A stretch of 64,000 nucleotides of DNA from an uncultured Pelagibacteraceae bacterium. GTDB taxonomy: Bacteria; Pseudomonadota; Alphaproteobacteria; Pelagibacterales; Pelagibacteraceae. Where the stretch lies: NCBI GenBank assembly GCA_902595725.1, contig CACJRJ010000003.1, positions 1 through 64,000 on the forward strand. Direction: 5' to 3'. The notes beneath the pieces were generated by a model that saw nothing but the letters and a program-made list of their open reading frames with translations, was not told the DNA's origin and ran no database searches. Position numbers and translations under genes: made by a program. This document shows positions 49,257-59,992 of the stretch, one piece after another; the stretch's first letter is position 1, and each line of letters starts with the position of its first letter.

Positions 49257-49879
49257 GGCAGAGAAATTTTTGCTTCTTTATCCATGAAACAATAGCCTTT
49301 TACTACTTTTTCTCTTTCAGCTATTTCTAGGTACCATCTAGTAAGATTTTTATAATTCTTTAAGCCTACATCATGCCATTCGTGCCTAGCTATCCATGGC
49401 CAAGTAGCAATATCAGCTATTGAATAATTTTCACCTGCCAAATAATTTGATTGTTCTAACCTCTCATCTAAATCTTTATAAATAGATTTAGTAATTTTAA
49501 AATATCTTTCCTCTCCAAATTTACTTTTTCCAGGATTGTAATGATGGAATTGATGATGTTGGCCAATTATAGGTCCTACGTATCCCATTTGGGCCATTAA
49601 CCACTGATTAATTTTTAGTCTATCTTCAATTTCATAAAATTTGTTACTTTTCTCAGCTAAATAAATTAATATTGCTCCTGACTCAAAAATAGCTTCCTTA
49701 TTACCATGATCTACTATGACTGGTATTTTACTAAATGGACTTATTTTTCTAAATTCGGGATTAAATTGTTCACCCTCTAAAAGATTAACTTTTGTTACTT
49801 TATATTCAAAATTAATCTCTTCGAGCATAATACTAATTTTTTTTCCATTTGGGGTATCTGCAGCAAATAATTCAATCAC
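49253..49879 (-). CDS. Glutathione S-transferase family protein (YfcG/Ure2p-like)
   Basis: LFAADTPNGKKISIMLEEINFEYKVTKVNLLEGEQFNPEFRKISPFSKIPVIVD; ESGAILIYLAEK. Confidence 0.9.
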   Translation of the reverse strand: MIELFAADTPNGKKISIMLEEINFEYKVTKVNLLEGEQFNPEFRKISPFSKIPVIVDHGNKEAIFESGAILIYLAEKSNKFYEIEDRLKINQWLMAQMGYVGPIIGQHHQFHHYNPGKSKFGEERYFKITKSIYKDLDERLEQSNYLAGENYSIADIATWPWIARHEWHDVGLKNYKNLTRWYLEIAEREKVVKGYCFMDKEAKISLP

Positions 49880-50892
49880 TCTTTAACACCAAGTCTATCT
49901 TTAATAGATTTTGAAGAGGTGGTAAATTCAAACCTATACTTTTCATTGGGTCTAGCCAATTTAAAACATGCTCTAGCTGCCAAAGCGCCTTCATGAAAAC
50001 CTGATAAGATTAATTTCAATTTACCTGGGTAAGTACATATGTCTCCAACTGCATAAATACCTTTTTGGTTAGTTTCAAATTTTTCTGTATCTACACTAAT
50101 TGTTTTTTTATCAATGTTTAAACCCCATTTAGCTATTGGTCCAAGTTGCATAATTAATCCAAAAAAACCTAAAATATAATCTGTTTTTAAATTTTTGATC
50201 TCTTTATTATCATGCACTATTTCAATGCTCTCCAAATTCTCTTTACCAATTACACTTTTAAGCTGATGTTTTGTAAATAAATTTATTTTATTACTTTTTA
50301 CTAATTCATTCATTTTATCTACCGTTGCTTGGGCTCCTCTAAATTCGTCTCTTCTGTGAATTAAATTTACTTTTGAATCCTTCGACAATTCAATTGCCCA
50401 GTCCAAAGCACTATCGCCACCTCCAAAAATTGATACTGATTTTCCTTTAAAAATTGACTTATCTTTTATTGAGTAAAATATTGATTTATTTTCAAATTTT
50501 TCGCATTCTTTAGGAGCAAATTTTCTTGGTTCAAATGAACCAACTCCACCAGCTATTATTATATTTGGAGTGATAAATTTTGTTCCTTTATTTGTTTTAA
50601 CTTCCCAAATTTCTTTATTTTTTTTTACTTCATCTACTCTTTCACTTAAATGAAATTTAATCTTAAAAGGTTTTAGTTGTTCTATTAAATTATTTGTCAG
50701 TTCTTCACCAGTACACTCGGGTATTGCAGGAATATCATAAATTGGCTTGTCTGGATAAAGCTCAATGCATTGACCTCCAATTTTGTCAAGATTGTCAACT
50801 ATCTCACAACTCAAACCAATAAGTTTTAATTGATGGGCTGTAAACAGCCCGGTTGGACCTGCTCCAATTATTAATGCATCTGTTTTAATCAT
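49876..50892 (-). CDS. Ferredoxin--NADP+ reductase (thioredoxin-reductase-like type)
   Basis: ALIIGAGPTGLFTAHQLKLIGLSCEIVDNLDKIGGQCIELYPDKPIYDIPAIPE; SIFGGGDSALDWAIEL; GIYAVGDICTYPGKLKLILSGFHEGALAA. Confidence 0.9.
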   Translation of the reverse strand: MIKTDALIIGAGPTGLFTAHQLKLIGLSCEIVDNLDKIGGQCIELYPDKPIYDIPAIPECTGEELTNNLIEQLKPFKIKFHLSERVDEVKKNKEIWEVKTNKGTKFITPNIIIAGGVGSFEPRKFAPKECEKFENKSIFYSIKDKSIFKGKSVSIFGGGDSALDWAIELSKDSKVNLIHRRDEFRGAQATVDKMNELVKSNKINLFTKHQLKSVIGKENLESIEIVHDNKEIKNLKTDYILGFFGLIMQLGPIAKWGLNIDKKTISVDTEKFETNQKGIYAVGDICTYPGKLKLILSGFHEGALAARACFKLARPNEKYRFEFTTSSKSIKDRLGVKE

Positions 50893-51212
50893 TAAACTTG
50901 TTTTTCTGGAAGGTTTACTACTAATCCATCAATTTGATCTGAAACCATTAATTGGCAACTTAATCGACTATTTTTTTTTGGCTCAAATGCCATATCCAGC
51001 ATATCTTCTTCCCCGTCTTCTTTTTTTGGTAATTTATTAAACCACTCTTCTTTGACATAAACGTGGCAAGTTGCACATGCCATCGAACCTCCGCAATCCG
51101 CATCAATGCCTGGAATATTATTTTGGACCGCACCTTCCATTACACTTAAACCATTGGAAACTTCTATGGTGTGAGATTTACCGTTATGTTCAATGTATGT
51201 AATCTTGGGCAT
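50892..51212 (-). CDS. 2Fe-2S ferredoxin (adrenodoxin/putidaredoxin type)
   Basis: [17 protein letters not shown]...[21 protein letters not shown]. Confidence 0.92.
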   Translation of the reverse strand: MPKITYIEHNGKSHTIEVSNGLSVMEGAVQNNIPGIDADCGGSMACATCHVYVKEEWFNKLPKKEDGEEDMLDMAFEPKKNSRLSCQLMVSDQIDGLVVNLPEKQV

Positions 51213-51237
51213 TGATTAATATATAAGGGTAAAAAAA

Positions 51238-51272
51238 AATAGGGCAAGTATGCAAAACATACTCGCCCTATT
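51238..51272 (-). terminator. Terminator hairpin downstream of proteorhodopsin
   Basis: Minus strand AATAGGGCGAGTATG-TTTTG-CATACTTGCCCTATT followed by a T-run (TTTTTTT); one G-U wobble in RNA. Confidence 0.9.
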
Positions 51273-51289
51273 AAATATTACTTAGATAT

Positions 51290-52057
51290 TTACTTTCTTG
51301 CGCCTGATCCACTCATTGCAGCAGCCCAAATAATTAGACCAAATGCAATTTTGTTGATAAAGTCAGCTAAGTTGTAAATCACGTTTAGTGATTCAGCATC
51401 TACTCCACCTGTTAAGTAACCAAATACATAACCTAATGGGTAAATAGCCCAACCTACAGTAACTATCATTCTTAATGCGCTGAATGCAGTTGAAAGTGCT
51501 TTGTTGCCACTTTTCGCTGCAGCTTTTCCAGCTTCACCAGAGAAGATTTCATATAATACATAAATCCATCCAGCCATACCAATGATAAAGCCAAGCATTG
51601 CATTAATGTATCCTGCTTCTCCTAGGTAACCACCTACGAGCATTACTGTTGAACCAATTAGCAATCTCCAGAAAATGCCAGAAGGCACTTTTCTAACTGC
51701 TGCTAAGATTAAGTAAAACTCAACCATTTGTAATGGTACAGTGATTAACCAATCAATATATCTATAAACAGTTGGTGAATCTCCAGTTTGAACCCACACA
51801 CCTCTCATGTACATGTAGTGGATGAATGCAATACCAGTGATTAAACCTGCAACTGTTACTGATGTTCTCCAGCCGGCAGCTACTGAACCTCTCTCCATAA
51901 AGAAGAAAGCTGTAGCAGCTAACATACCCATTGAAATTACCCAAAAAGAAATTCCAACAAAGTCGTCAGAAGCCAAAAGAACTGTCTCCGCGTTTGCTGC
52001 ACCTGAAAAGCCCACAAGAGCTAAAGCTGCAAGAGCAAACAATTTAAGTTTTTTCAT
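51290..52057 (-). CDS. Proteorhodopsin (light-driven proton pump), blue-type Q105
   Basis: YRYIDWLITVPLQMVEFYLILAAV (D97, Q105, E108 by alignment from memory), FIHYMYMRGVW (H75), ADFINKIAFGLIIWAAA (retinal Lys); signal peptide. Confidence 0.97.
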   Translation of the reverse strand: MKKLKLFALAALALVGFSGAANAETVLLASDDFVGISFWVISMGMLAATAFFFMERGSVAAGWRTSVTVAGLITGIAFIHYMYMRGVWVQTGDSPTVYRYIDWLITVPLQMVEFYLILAAVRKVPSGIFWRLLIGSTVMLVGGYLGEAGYINAMLGFIIGMAGWIYVLYEIFSGEAGKAAAKSGNKALSTAFSALRMIVTVGWAIYPLGYVFGYLTGGVDAESLNVIYNLADFINKIAFGLIIWAAAMSGSGARK

Positions 52058-52084
52058 AAAAAACTCCCTCTCAGTTGTTTTTTT

Positions 52085-52102
52085 TAGTTTAAATTTAAAC
52101 TA
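52085..52102. repeat. Perfect 18-bp palindrome TAGTTTAAATTTAAACTA upstream of proteorhodopsin
   Basis: Self-reverse-complementary; lies between the predicted -10 and the SD of the proteorhodopsin gene. Confidence 0.7.
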
Positions 52103-52126
52103 TAGACCTATCCGCAATAGATCCAA
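52099..52126 (-). promoter_or_regulatory. Predicted proteorhodopsin promoter (-35 TTGGAT, 16-bp spacer, -10 TATAGT)
   Basis: Minus strand TTGGAT-CTATTGCGGATAGGTC-TATAGT; SD GAGGGAG before ATG. Confidence 0.5.
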
Positions 52127-52269
52127 AGTATGGTGATAAATAACAAATTCATTTAGTTAATTGAAGAGTTTTTTTACCTTTATTTGTATTGATTTTACTA
52201 ACTTTTTAAAATTAAATACAACTCAAGACTTAATTTTGAACTAAAAACAAATCAAAGTAAAAAATTTAA

Positions 52270-54165
52270 ATGAAATCAGATTTTGAAAAAATTTATAACG
52301 AATCAATTAAAAATCCAGAAGAATTTTGGAAAAAAGTAGCTGATGATATATTTTGGTTTAAAAAACCTTCAAAAATTTTGAATAAATCTAAGCCTCCATT
52401 TTTCAAATGGTATGAGGATGGAGTTACAAACACATGTTATAACGCTTTAGATATTCACATTGATAATGGCAGAGGTGATAAAACTGCTTTAATCTATGAT
52501 AGTCCAATTACAGGTAATAAAAAAAAATTCACCTACAAAGAATTAAGAGAAAAAGTTTCAAAATTTGCAGGTGTGTTACAAAATCAAGGAATAAAAAAAG
52601 GGGATAGAGTTATCATTTATATGCCAATGATACCTGAGGCTGTTATCGGTATGCTTGCTTGTGGAAGAATTGGAGCAGTTCATTCAGTAGTTTTTGGTGG
52701 TTTTGCTTCAAATGAATTGGCTAGCAGAATAGATGACAGTAAAGCAAAAATTTTACTTACAGCCTCATGCGGTTTTGAACCTGGTAGGACAGTTCAGTAT
52801 AAACCTCTTGTAGACGAAGCTTTAAAACTAGCATCACACAAAATTGAAAAACTAATCTTGTTCCAAAGACCAGACAATGAAGTTAAATTAAATTCTCCTA
52901 ATGAAATTAGTTGGGAAGAAGCTTTGTCGTATGCAAAAAATGTTGATTGCGTTGAAATGAATGCAAATGATTTTGCATATATTTTATATACCTCGGGAAC
53001 AACAGGAATTCCAAAAGGAATTGTAAGAGACATTGGTGGTCACATTGCTGCTCTTAAATGGACAATGAAAAATATATATAATATTTATCAAGATGATGTT
53101 TGGTGGTCAGCTAGTGACATTGGTTGGATTGTTGGTCATTCTTACATTGTGTATGCTCCGCTATTTAAAGGATGTACAACAGTTTTGTTTGAAGGTAAAC
53201 CAGTCGGGACTCCAGATGCCGGGGCTTTTTGGAAAATAATTTCAGACTATAAAGTAAAATCTTTATTTACTGCACCAACAGCTTTCAGAGCAATTAAAAA
53301 AGAAGATCCTGAAGGTAAATTTTTTTCTAAATATGATCTAAGTTCATTTGAAAGCTTATTCCTTGCAGGAGAAAGAGCAGACCCAGATACTATTAAATGG
53401 GCTGAATCTCTTTTAAAAGTTCCGGTGATTGATCATTGGTGGCAAACTGAAACTAGTTGGGCAATAAGTTCTAATTGTACAGGTATAGAAATGATGAAAA
53501 CAAAATACGGTTCAGCTTGTAAAGCGGTTCCTGGTTATGATGTAAAAGTTATAAAACCAGATCAGACTTTAGCTAAACCAAATGAAATGGGAGATATTGT
53601 TGTAAAACTTCCACTGCCTCCTGGAACATTTCCAACCCTGTGGAATGCTGATGAAAGATATAAAAAAACTTATATGACAAATTATGAAGGTTATTATCAA
53701 ACGTATGACGCAGGCCATATAGATGATGACGGTTATATTTGGATCATGTCAAGAACTGATGACATTATTAATGTTGCTGGTCATAGACTTTCGACTGGAG
53801 CTATAGAAGAAGTTTTGTCAGAACATCAATCAGTTGCTGAATGTGCAGTCATTGGAATTGCTGATAAATTAAAAGGTCAACTGCCAATTGGTTTAATAGC
53901 TTTAAAAGCAGGTGTTCAAAAAGATAATGTGGCTATATCGAAAGAATGTATTCAAATGGTAAGAGATAAAGTTGGCCCTGTTGCTGCTTTTAAAACTGCA
54001 ATAGTTGTAAAAAGATTACCAAAAACAAGATCTGGAAAAATTTTAAGAGGAACAGTTAGAAAAATAGCTGATAAGGAAGAATATAAAATGCCTGCAACAA
54101 TTGATGATCCAGCAATTTTAGATGAAATAAAGGAAGATTTAATAAATAATAATATTTTAAAATAA
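52270..54165 (+). CDS. prpE: Propionyl-CoA synthetase-type acyl-CoA synthetase
   Basis: YILYTSGTTGIPKGIVRDIGGHIAALKWTM; SDIGWIVGHSYIVYAPL; DHWWQTETSW; RLPKTRSGKILRGTVRKIAD. Confidence 0.88.
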   Translation: MKSDFEKIYNESIKNPEEFWKKVADDIFWFKKPSKILNKSKPPFFKWYEDGVTNTCYNALDIHIDNGRGDKTALIYDSPITGNKKKFTYKELREKVSKFAGVLQNQGIKKGDRVIIYMPMIPEAVIGMLACGRIGAVHSVVFGGFASNELASRIDDSKAKILLTASCGFEPGRTVQYKPLVDEALKLASHKIEKLILFQRPDNEVKLNSPNEISWEEALSYAKNVDCVEMNANDFAYILYTSGTTGIPKGIVRDIGGHIAALKWTMKNIYNIYQDDVWWSASDIGWIVGHSYIVYAPLFKGCTTVLFEGKPVGTPDAGAFWKIISDYKVKSLFTAPTAFRAIKKEDPEGKFFSKYDLSSFESLFLAGERADPDTIKWAESLLKVPVIDHWWQTETSWAISSNCTGIEMMKTKYGSACKAVPGYDVKVIKPDQTLAKPNEMGDIVVKLPLPPGTFPTLWNADERYKKTYMTNYEGYYQTYDAGHIDDDGYIWIMSRTDDIINVAGHRLSTGAIEEVLSEHQSVAECAVIGIADKLKGQLPIGLIALKAGVQKDNVAISKECIQMVRDKVGPVAAFKTAIVVKRLPKTRSGKILRGTVRKIADKEEYKMPATIDDPAILDEIKEDLINNNILK

Positions 54166-54497
54166 TGACAAAAGCTTATTTTTTTATGTTTGTTGCAATT
54201 TTTTGTGAAGTTGCAGGTACATTGCTTCTTCCATCTACTCAAAATTTTACAAAAATAATTCCAACAGTTATAGCCGCTACATGTTATTTAACAGCTTTAT
54301 ATTGCCTTACTCATGTATTGCATAAAATTCCCATTGCAATTGTTTATGCAACTTGGAGTGGATTGGGAATATTTACAATTGCTCTATTTGGATACTTTTT
54401 TTTTAAACAAAGTCTTAGTTGGCAATCAGTTTTAGGATTATTTTTAATAGTAATTGGAGTTGTTTTGGTTAATAGCTTTTCTTCAAGAGTTATTTAA
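54165..54497 (+). CDS. SMR family small multidrug-resistance-type transporter
   Basis: FMFVAIFCEVAGTLLLPSTQNF (membrane Glu), YCLTHVLHKIPIAIVYATWSGLGIFTIALFGYFFFKQ. Confidence 0.9.
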   Translation: MTKAYFFMFVAIFCEVAGTLLLPSTQNFTKIIPTVIAATCYLTALYCLTHVLHKIPIAIVYATWSGLGIFTIALFGYFFFKQSLSWQSVLGLFLIVIGVVLVNSFSSRVI

Positions 54498-55806
54498 ATT
54501 TCATTGGTTTTCCGTCCGGTTCGCCAATTATCTTTCCATCTTTCATTTTAATTTTACCATTAATTATTGTTGCAATAGGACTTCCTTTAAATTTGTATCC
54601 ATTAAATGGAGACCAGCCACATTTGCTTTCAATATTTTCATCCTTAATTTCAATTATTTTGTTCATATCAACAATTGTAAAGTCAGCATCGTATCCTTCT
54701 TTAATAAATCCTTTATTTTTAATACCAAAAATTTTGACAGGATTTTCACAAACAAGTTTTATTAATTGATTAAGTGATAATTTTCCATCATTAATATGGT
54801 TTAACATTACTGGCATTAAAGTTTGTACTCCTGGCATTCCTGATGGTGAATATGGATATTCTTTTTCTTTATTTACTTTTAAGTGTGGGGCGTGATCAGA
54901 CCCAATTGTGTCATTAAAATTATTTTTTATTGCATACCATAGCCTATCATAATGAGTTTTATCTCTTAAAGGAGGATTCATCTGGGCAAATGTTCCAAGT
55001 TTTTCATAACAATCAGGAGCATAAAGCGTTAAATGCTGTGGTGTAATTTCAAATGTAATATTTCCTTTATGTTGTGATAGAAAATCAACTTCATCTTTTG
55101 TTGTAACATGAAGAACATGGGCTTTTTTTTTATATTTTTCAGCAATTCTTACAATTCTTCTTGTAGACGACATTGCACACTCCACACTTCTCCAAACTGG
55201 ATGCGTGTTAACATCGCCTTTTTTAATTAATTTTTTATTAACATTTAAAATTGCCTCATCTTCTGAATGAACAGCAACAACTTTTGAACTGCTTTGAAAC
55301 ACCTTCTCAATATCTGCTTCATCTGCAACTAATAAATTACCAGTTGAAGATCCTGCAAAAAGTTTAATTCCACAACAACCCTCTAAATCTTTTAAATTTG
55401 ATAAATCATTTGCGTTATCGGCAGTTGCACCAAAATAAAATGCATAATTGCAAAACATTCTATTTTTTGCGAGATCTAATTTTTTTTGAAATTCTACCCT
55501 GTTAGATGTTGGTGGATTAGTATTTGGCATTTCAAAAACACCGGTAATTCCTCCAACAATAGCCGCTCTACTTCCTGAATGAAGATCTTCTGTATCAGTT
55601 GATCCAGGTTCTCTAAAATGGGTTTGTGTGTCTATACATCCTGGTAAAATAGTTTGTCCTTCAGCATTTACTATTTCTTTTGCTTCATCTGTAATTTGAC
55701 CAATCTGGTGAATTTTTCCTTCTTTAATGGCAACATCAGCATCCTTTAGTTCACCGTTAATGTAACATTTCCCATTTTTTATTATTAGATCTAACATTTT
55801 TTTCAA
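54490..55806 (-). CDS. pyrC: Dihydroorotase (amidohydrolase superfamily)
   Basis: ILPGCIDTQTHFREPGSTDTEDLHSGSRAAIVGGITGVFEMPNT; VHSEDE; HVLHVTTKDEV; TIGSDHAPHLKVNKEKEYPYSPSGMPGVQTLMPVML. Confidence 0.88.
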   Translation of the reverse strand: MKKMLDLIIKNGKCYINGELKDADVAIKEGKIHQIGQITDEAKEIVNAEGQTILPGCIDTQTHFREPGSTDTEDLHSGSRAAIVGGITGVFEMPNTNPPTSNRVEFQKKLDLAKNRMFCNYAFYFGATADNANDLSNLKDLEGCCGIKLFAGSSTGNLLVADEADIEKVFQSSSKVVAVHSEDEAILNVNKKLIKKGDVNTHPVWRSVECAMSSTRRIVRIAEKYKKKAHVLHVTTKDEVDFLSQHKGNITFEITPQHLTLYAPDCYEKLGTFAQMNPPLRDKTHYDRLWYAIKNNFNDTIGSDHAPHLKVNKEKEYPYSPSGMPGVQTLMPVMLNHINDGKLSLNQLIKLVCENPVKIFGIKNKGFIKEGYDADFTIVDMNKIIEIKDENIESKCGWSPFNGYKFKGSPIATIINGKIKMKDGKIIGEPDGKPMKFK

Positions 55807-55828
55807 AAGTAACTATATTATAAATTGA

Positions 55829-56725
55829 TTGTTTTCAATTATGAATAAAAAAAAAGTTTATATATTAGAAGATCGTGGAATATTATTTTTACAAGGCGAG
55901 GATACTAAAGAATTTTTACAAAATTTAATAACAAATGACATTAACAAAGTTAATGAAACTAATAGTTGTTTTGCGTCTCTTTTAACTCCTCAAGGAAAAT
56001 ATCTTTTTGATTTTTTAATTGTTAAACACAAAAATGGATATTTTTTAGACTGCGAAAAATTACAAACTGAAAGCCTTTATAGTCAGCTAGATTTATATAA
56101 ACTTAGATCTAAAGTTGAAATACTCAATTTAAGCAATGAGTTTGTAGTTGCAGGATTAAGTTATGATAAATTTTTAGAATTTGAAGGGGCAAAAGATATA
56201 TCTGGGTATACCATCAAAAACAGAGAAGATCCTATTTTTTTAGATCCTAGAAAAAAAGAATTAGGTGCAAGAATTATTGTTAATTTAGAAAAACTATATT
56301 TATCTTTAAAAAAATTAGATTTAAATGCTTCAAATATAGATGAATATTATAAATTTAGTCATGAAATTGGAATTGCTCAGAAAAATACAGATCAACTTAA
56401 AAATAAAATATTTGGTATTGAGTGCAATTTCGAAGAATTAAATGGAATAGATTTTAAAAAAGGTTGTTATGTTGGGCAAGAGAATACAGCAAGAATAAAA
56501 TTAAAAAACAAACTATCAAAAAGATTACTTCCAATAAAATTAATTGAAGGCGAGCTAAAAGATGAGATTATTAAATATAAAGATAATGAGGTTGGCAAAA
56601 TTTTAATAAAAAATAAATTTCCTTTTGCTTCAATTAAATATTTAAATGAAAACTTTAATGAAAAAAATGAATTTAATTGTGGAAATGCGAAAATAAAAAT
56701 TATCAAACCTAGTTGGATTAAATAA
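55829..56725 (+). CDS. ygfZ: YgfZ/GcvT folate-binding family Fe-S maintenance protein
   Basis: GEDTKEFLQNLITNDINKV; ASLLTPQGKYLFDFLIV; KGCYVGQENTARIKLKNKLSKRLLPI (K-G-C-Y-x-G-Q-E motif). Confidence 0.9.
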   Translation: MFSIMNKKKVYILEDRGILFLQGEDTKEFLQNLITNDINKVNETNSCFASLLTPQGKYLFDFLIVKHKNGYFLDCEKLQTESLYSQLDLYKLRSKVEILNLSNEFVVAGLSYDKFLEFEGAKDISGYTIKNREDPIFLDPRKKELGARIIVNLEKLYLSLKKLDLNASNIDEYYKFSHEIGIAQKNTDQLKNKIFGIECNFEELNGIDFKKGCYVGQENTARIKLKNKLSKRLLPIKLIEGELKDEIIKYKDNEVGKILIKNKFPFASIKYLNENFNEKNEFNCGNAKIKIIKPSWIK

Positions 56726-56732
56726 ATTTAAT

Positions 56733-57101
56733 TTATAAAAATTTACTTAAATCTGGTTTAAAATAATTTGGACCTTTCATAACTTTTCCAGATTCATTGT
56801 AAATTGGTTTTCCATTAGAGCCTAATTTACTCATATTCGATTCTTGCACTTCTTTAAAACATTTGTCTAAATTGATTCCAAATGCATGACCAGCTCCATA
56901 TACAACGTATAAAATGTCAGTTAAAGCATCTGCAACCTCTAAAATATCATTATCTTTAATTGCTTTTTTTAATTCCTCTAGTTCCTCATTAATTAAGCTT
57001 ATTCTAAGCTCATTTATTTTATCATTACTAAGTTCAGCTTTTGTCTTAACTTCTTGTCCAAATGTTTTCATGAAGACACCTACTTTTTCAAAATTTGTCA
57101 T
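56733..57101 (-). CDS. MazG-like nucleotide pyrophosphohydrolase
   Basis: LRISLINEELEELKKAIKDNDILEVADALTDILYVVYGAGHAFGINLDKCFKEVQESNMSKL (EExxE...ExxDxxxD). Confidence 0.82.
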   Translation of the reverse strand: MTNFEKVGVFMKTFGQEVKTKAELSNDKINELRISLINEELEELKKAIKDNDILEVADALTDILYVVYGAGHAFGINLDKCFKEVQESNMSKLGSNGKPIYNESGKVMKGPNYFKPDLSKFL

Positions 57102-57170
57102 ATTGCTCCTATTTGATTCTTGCGAAACTTAATGTATAAGAAATATGGCATTACATTCAAAATCTAAATT

Positions 57171-58559
57171 ATGAAAAATAGAAAAGAACATGACAGTATT
57201 GGTCAAATTAATGTACCTGTGGATAAGTATTGGGGTGCTTCAACGCAAAGATCAAGTAAATATTTTGATATTGGGGATTTTTTAGTTAGACCAATTGTGA
57301 TTAAATCAATCGCTATAATTAAAAAAGCTGCAGCAATAGTAAATGAAAAAAATGGTGACCTAGACAAAAAAATTAGCAAAACAATTATAAAAGCTGCGAA
57401 TGAAGTTATTTCTGGAAAATTAATAAATCATTTTCCTTTAAAAGTCTGGCAAACAGGTTCTGGGACACAAACAAATATGAATGTTAATGAGGTAATTGCT
57501 AATAGGGCAATTGAAATTTTAGGTGGAAAAAAAGGATCAAAAAAACCTGTTCACCCAAATGATCATGTAAATAAATCACAATCAACTAATGATGTTTTTC
57601 CAACAGCAATGCACATGGCAATTGCAATTGAAGCAAGAGAAAAATTAATACCTAGTCTAAATTCGCTTAATTTACAATTAAAGAAAAAATCGAAAGAGTT
57701 TAATAAAATTGTTAAAATTGGAAGAACTCATCTACAAGATGCTACACCTTTAACTCTAGGTCAGGAATTCTCTGGCTATCACTTTCAACTAACAAAATGC
57801 ATAGAAAGGATAAAAAAATCCTTAGAAGAAATATATTTTTTAGCTCAAGGTGGTACAGCTGTTGGAACAGGACTAAATACAAAAAAAGGATTTGATAAAA
57901 AAATAGTTTCTGAAATTAAAAAAATTACAAAACTTCCTTTCAAACCCTCACCAAACAAGTTTGCTTCTTTAGCGGCTCATGACGCTATAGTTAATTTTTC
58001 TGGAACAATGAATACAACTGCAGTTTGTTTAATGAAAATTGCAAATGATATAAGATTTTTGGGATCAGGCCCTCGAGCAGGTTATGGGGAACTTATTTTG
58101 CCAGAAAATGAACCAGGTTCATCTATAATGCCTGGCAAAGTAAATCCGACACAATGCGAAGCAGTAACAATGGTTTGCGTAAAAGTAATCGGAAATCATA
58201 ATGGAATAACAATGGCAGGTTCACATGGTCATTTTGAATTAAATGTTTTTAAACCATTAATTATTCATAATATTTTGCAGTCAATTTATATAATGTCAGA
58301 CTCAGCAAAAAGTTTTGCAAAATATTGTGTTTCTGGACTAAAAGCAGATAAAAAAAGAATTAAAGAATTATTAGACAATTCATTGATGTTAGTTACTGCA
58401 CTGGCTCCATATGTTGGGTATGATAATGCAGCAAAAATTGCAAAAAGAGCTTTGAAGAATAAAACAAAATTAAAAGAAGAAGCCTTAAAATCAGGATTAA
58501 TTAGTGAAAAAGATTACAATAGGATAGTTGATCCAAAAAAAATGACTAGTCCAAGTTAA
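57171..58559 (+). CDS. fumC: Fumarate hydratase class II
   Basis: [62 protein letters not shown]. Confidence 0.96.
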   Translation: MKNRKEHDSIGQINVPVDKYWGASTQRSSKYFDIGDFLVRPIVIKSIAIIKKAAAIVNEKNGDLDKKISKTIIKAANEVISGKLINHFPLKVWQTGSGTQTNMNVNEVIANRAIEILGGKKGSKKPVHPNDHVNKSQSTNDVFPTAMHMAIAIEAREKLIPSLNSLNLQLKKKSKEFNKIVKIGRTHLQDATPLTLGQEFSGYHFQLTKCIERIKKSLEEIYFLAQGGTAVGTGLNTKKGFDKKIVSEIKKITKLPFKPSPNKFASLAAHDAIVNFSGTMNTTAVCLMKIANDIRFLGSGPRAGYGELILPENEPGSSIMPGKVNPTQCEAVTMVCVKVIGNHNGITMAGSHGHFELNVFKPLIIHNILQSIYIMSDSAKSFAKYCVSGLKADKKRIKELLDNSLMLVTALAPYVGYDNAAKIAKRALKNKTKLKEEALKSGLISEKDYNRIVDPKKMTSPS

Positions 58560-59955
58560 TTTTTTTAAATTCTTTAGAAATTATACTATTTAGTTGTTGA
58601 ATATTTTTAACTTCATAAAAAGTCATTTCATTTTTCTCACTTTCGTCAAAGTTAATACTAGATAAAAAATAATTTCTATCATCAACATTATATTCTACTT
58701 CAAAATAAACTTTATTTAAATCTATTCTGTTTTGTCTTGGAATCAGAAATTTCCGATAAAGCTCCTCTTGATTGGCAACATCAAATTTAATTTTTGAATT
58801 AATAATTATTTTTTGATTTCTCTCGTAAATTGTTGGATCAGAAAAATTTATTTTTCCTATTTTTTTTAATTTTATACTTGATTTATTTAAACTTATTTTT
58901 TCATCTAAAAAATTAATATTTAATATTAAGTTTTCAAATAATCGATTATTAATCTCGTTTAGATTTATTTTTAAATTTCCATTAAAATTTATGTCGATAG
59001 TTTTTTGTGTATTATATAAATTTAAAAAGAGATTATTTAAAACTGTCTGAATATGGACTCCTGATAAAATTAAATTTAAATCAAAAAAAAATGGATCTAA
59101 CTCAATTTTTCCAATTAATTTAGAATGATTAATTTTTTCAATTTTATCATCTAGAAATTCAATACTATTTTTATTAAATTTATAACTTAAATCTAAATGA
59201 TTTTTTAATAATTCGATATTTGTATTTGCAAGTACAAAGTCTATATTTTCTTTATTAAATTTATTTGAAATATTTATTTTTGGTTTATTAAATTGAACAT
59301 CGCTAATTGAAATATAAGGATTTGAAAAATCTTTTTTCCAATTAAATTTAAAATCTGAACCAAATAAATTTCCTATAATATTTAATTTTTTTTCTTTATT
59401 TTGTAATTTGAAATAGTAGTCAAAATTTTTTATTTTTGAAATTGATATTATTTCATCTTTATTATTTCGAAAGAAAAAATTACTATTTTTTATAAATATT
59501 GGTTTTGTAATATTATTTTTTAAATGATTATAAAAATTTTTTAAATCAACAAATTGTAAATCTAAATCAATTTTATTTAAATGGATATTTTTTAATTCAA
59601 TTTTTTCCTTTTTATGTAAATTTTTCGAAGAAATATTAATTTTTAAATATTTGGCTTTAAAGATTTTTTCTTCAGGATCATCTGCAAAATATATATCGCA
59701 TTCTTCAATTAAAAAGTGTGGAGCTGGCACCATCAAATATGTAACGCCAGAAATATTCTTTAGATTTAATTTAAAATCTTTAATTACTTTTTTTTGGATT
59801 TCCCTATCAAAATTTTCATAATTATAAAAAGTAGGTATTGTGAAATACAATAATATTAAAAAAACTATTACAATTAGTGATATAATTATAGCAAAAGGAT
59901 TCTTATTTTTAAAATTGGAAATTTGATCCTCAAACATGGAAAAGTAATTTTTCAT
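58546..59955 (-). CDS. AsmA-like inner-membrane anchored protein
   Basis: Single N-terminal TM then long beta-rich region ([43 protein letters not shown]). Confidence 0.55.
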   Translation of the reverse strand: MKNYFSMFEDQISNFKNKNPFAIIISLIVIVFLILLYFTIPTFYNYENFDREIQKKVIKDFKLNLKNISGVTYLMVPAPHFLIEECDIYFADDPEEKIFKAKYLKINISSKNLHKKEKIELKNIHLNKIDLDLQFVDLKNFYNHLKNNITKPIFIKNSNFFFRNNKDEIISISKIKNFDYYFKLQNKEKKLNIIGNLFGSDFKFNWKKDFSNPYISISDVQFNKPKINISNKFNKENIDFVLANTNIELLKNHLDLSYKFNKNSIEFLDDKIEKINHSKLIGKIELDPFFFDLNLILSGVHIQTVLNNLFLNLYNTQKTIDINFNGNLKINLNEINNRLFENLILNINFLDEKISLNKSSIKLKKIGKINFSDPTIYERNQKIIINSKIKFDVANQEELYRKFLIPRQNRIDLNKVYFEVEYNVDDRNYFLSSINFDESEKNEMTFYEVKNIQQLNSIISKEFKKINLD

Positions 59956-59992
59956 AGTTGTCGAAAATAGGATTTACACTAAAAGAAGTAAA

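Noticed and set aside
51822-52136. Forward ORF of 104 aa antisense to proteorhodopsin
   Set aside because: Shadow of the proteorhodopsin N-terminal half and its promoter.
54454-54765. Forward ORF of 103 aa antisense to dihydroorotase
   Set aside because: No family; antisense to conserved amidohydrolase sequence.
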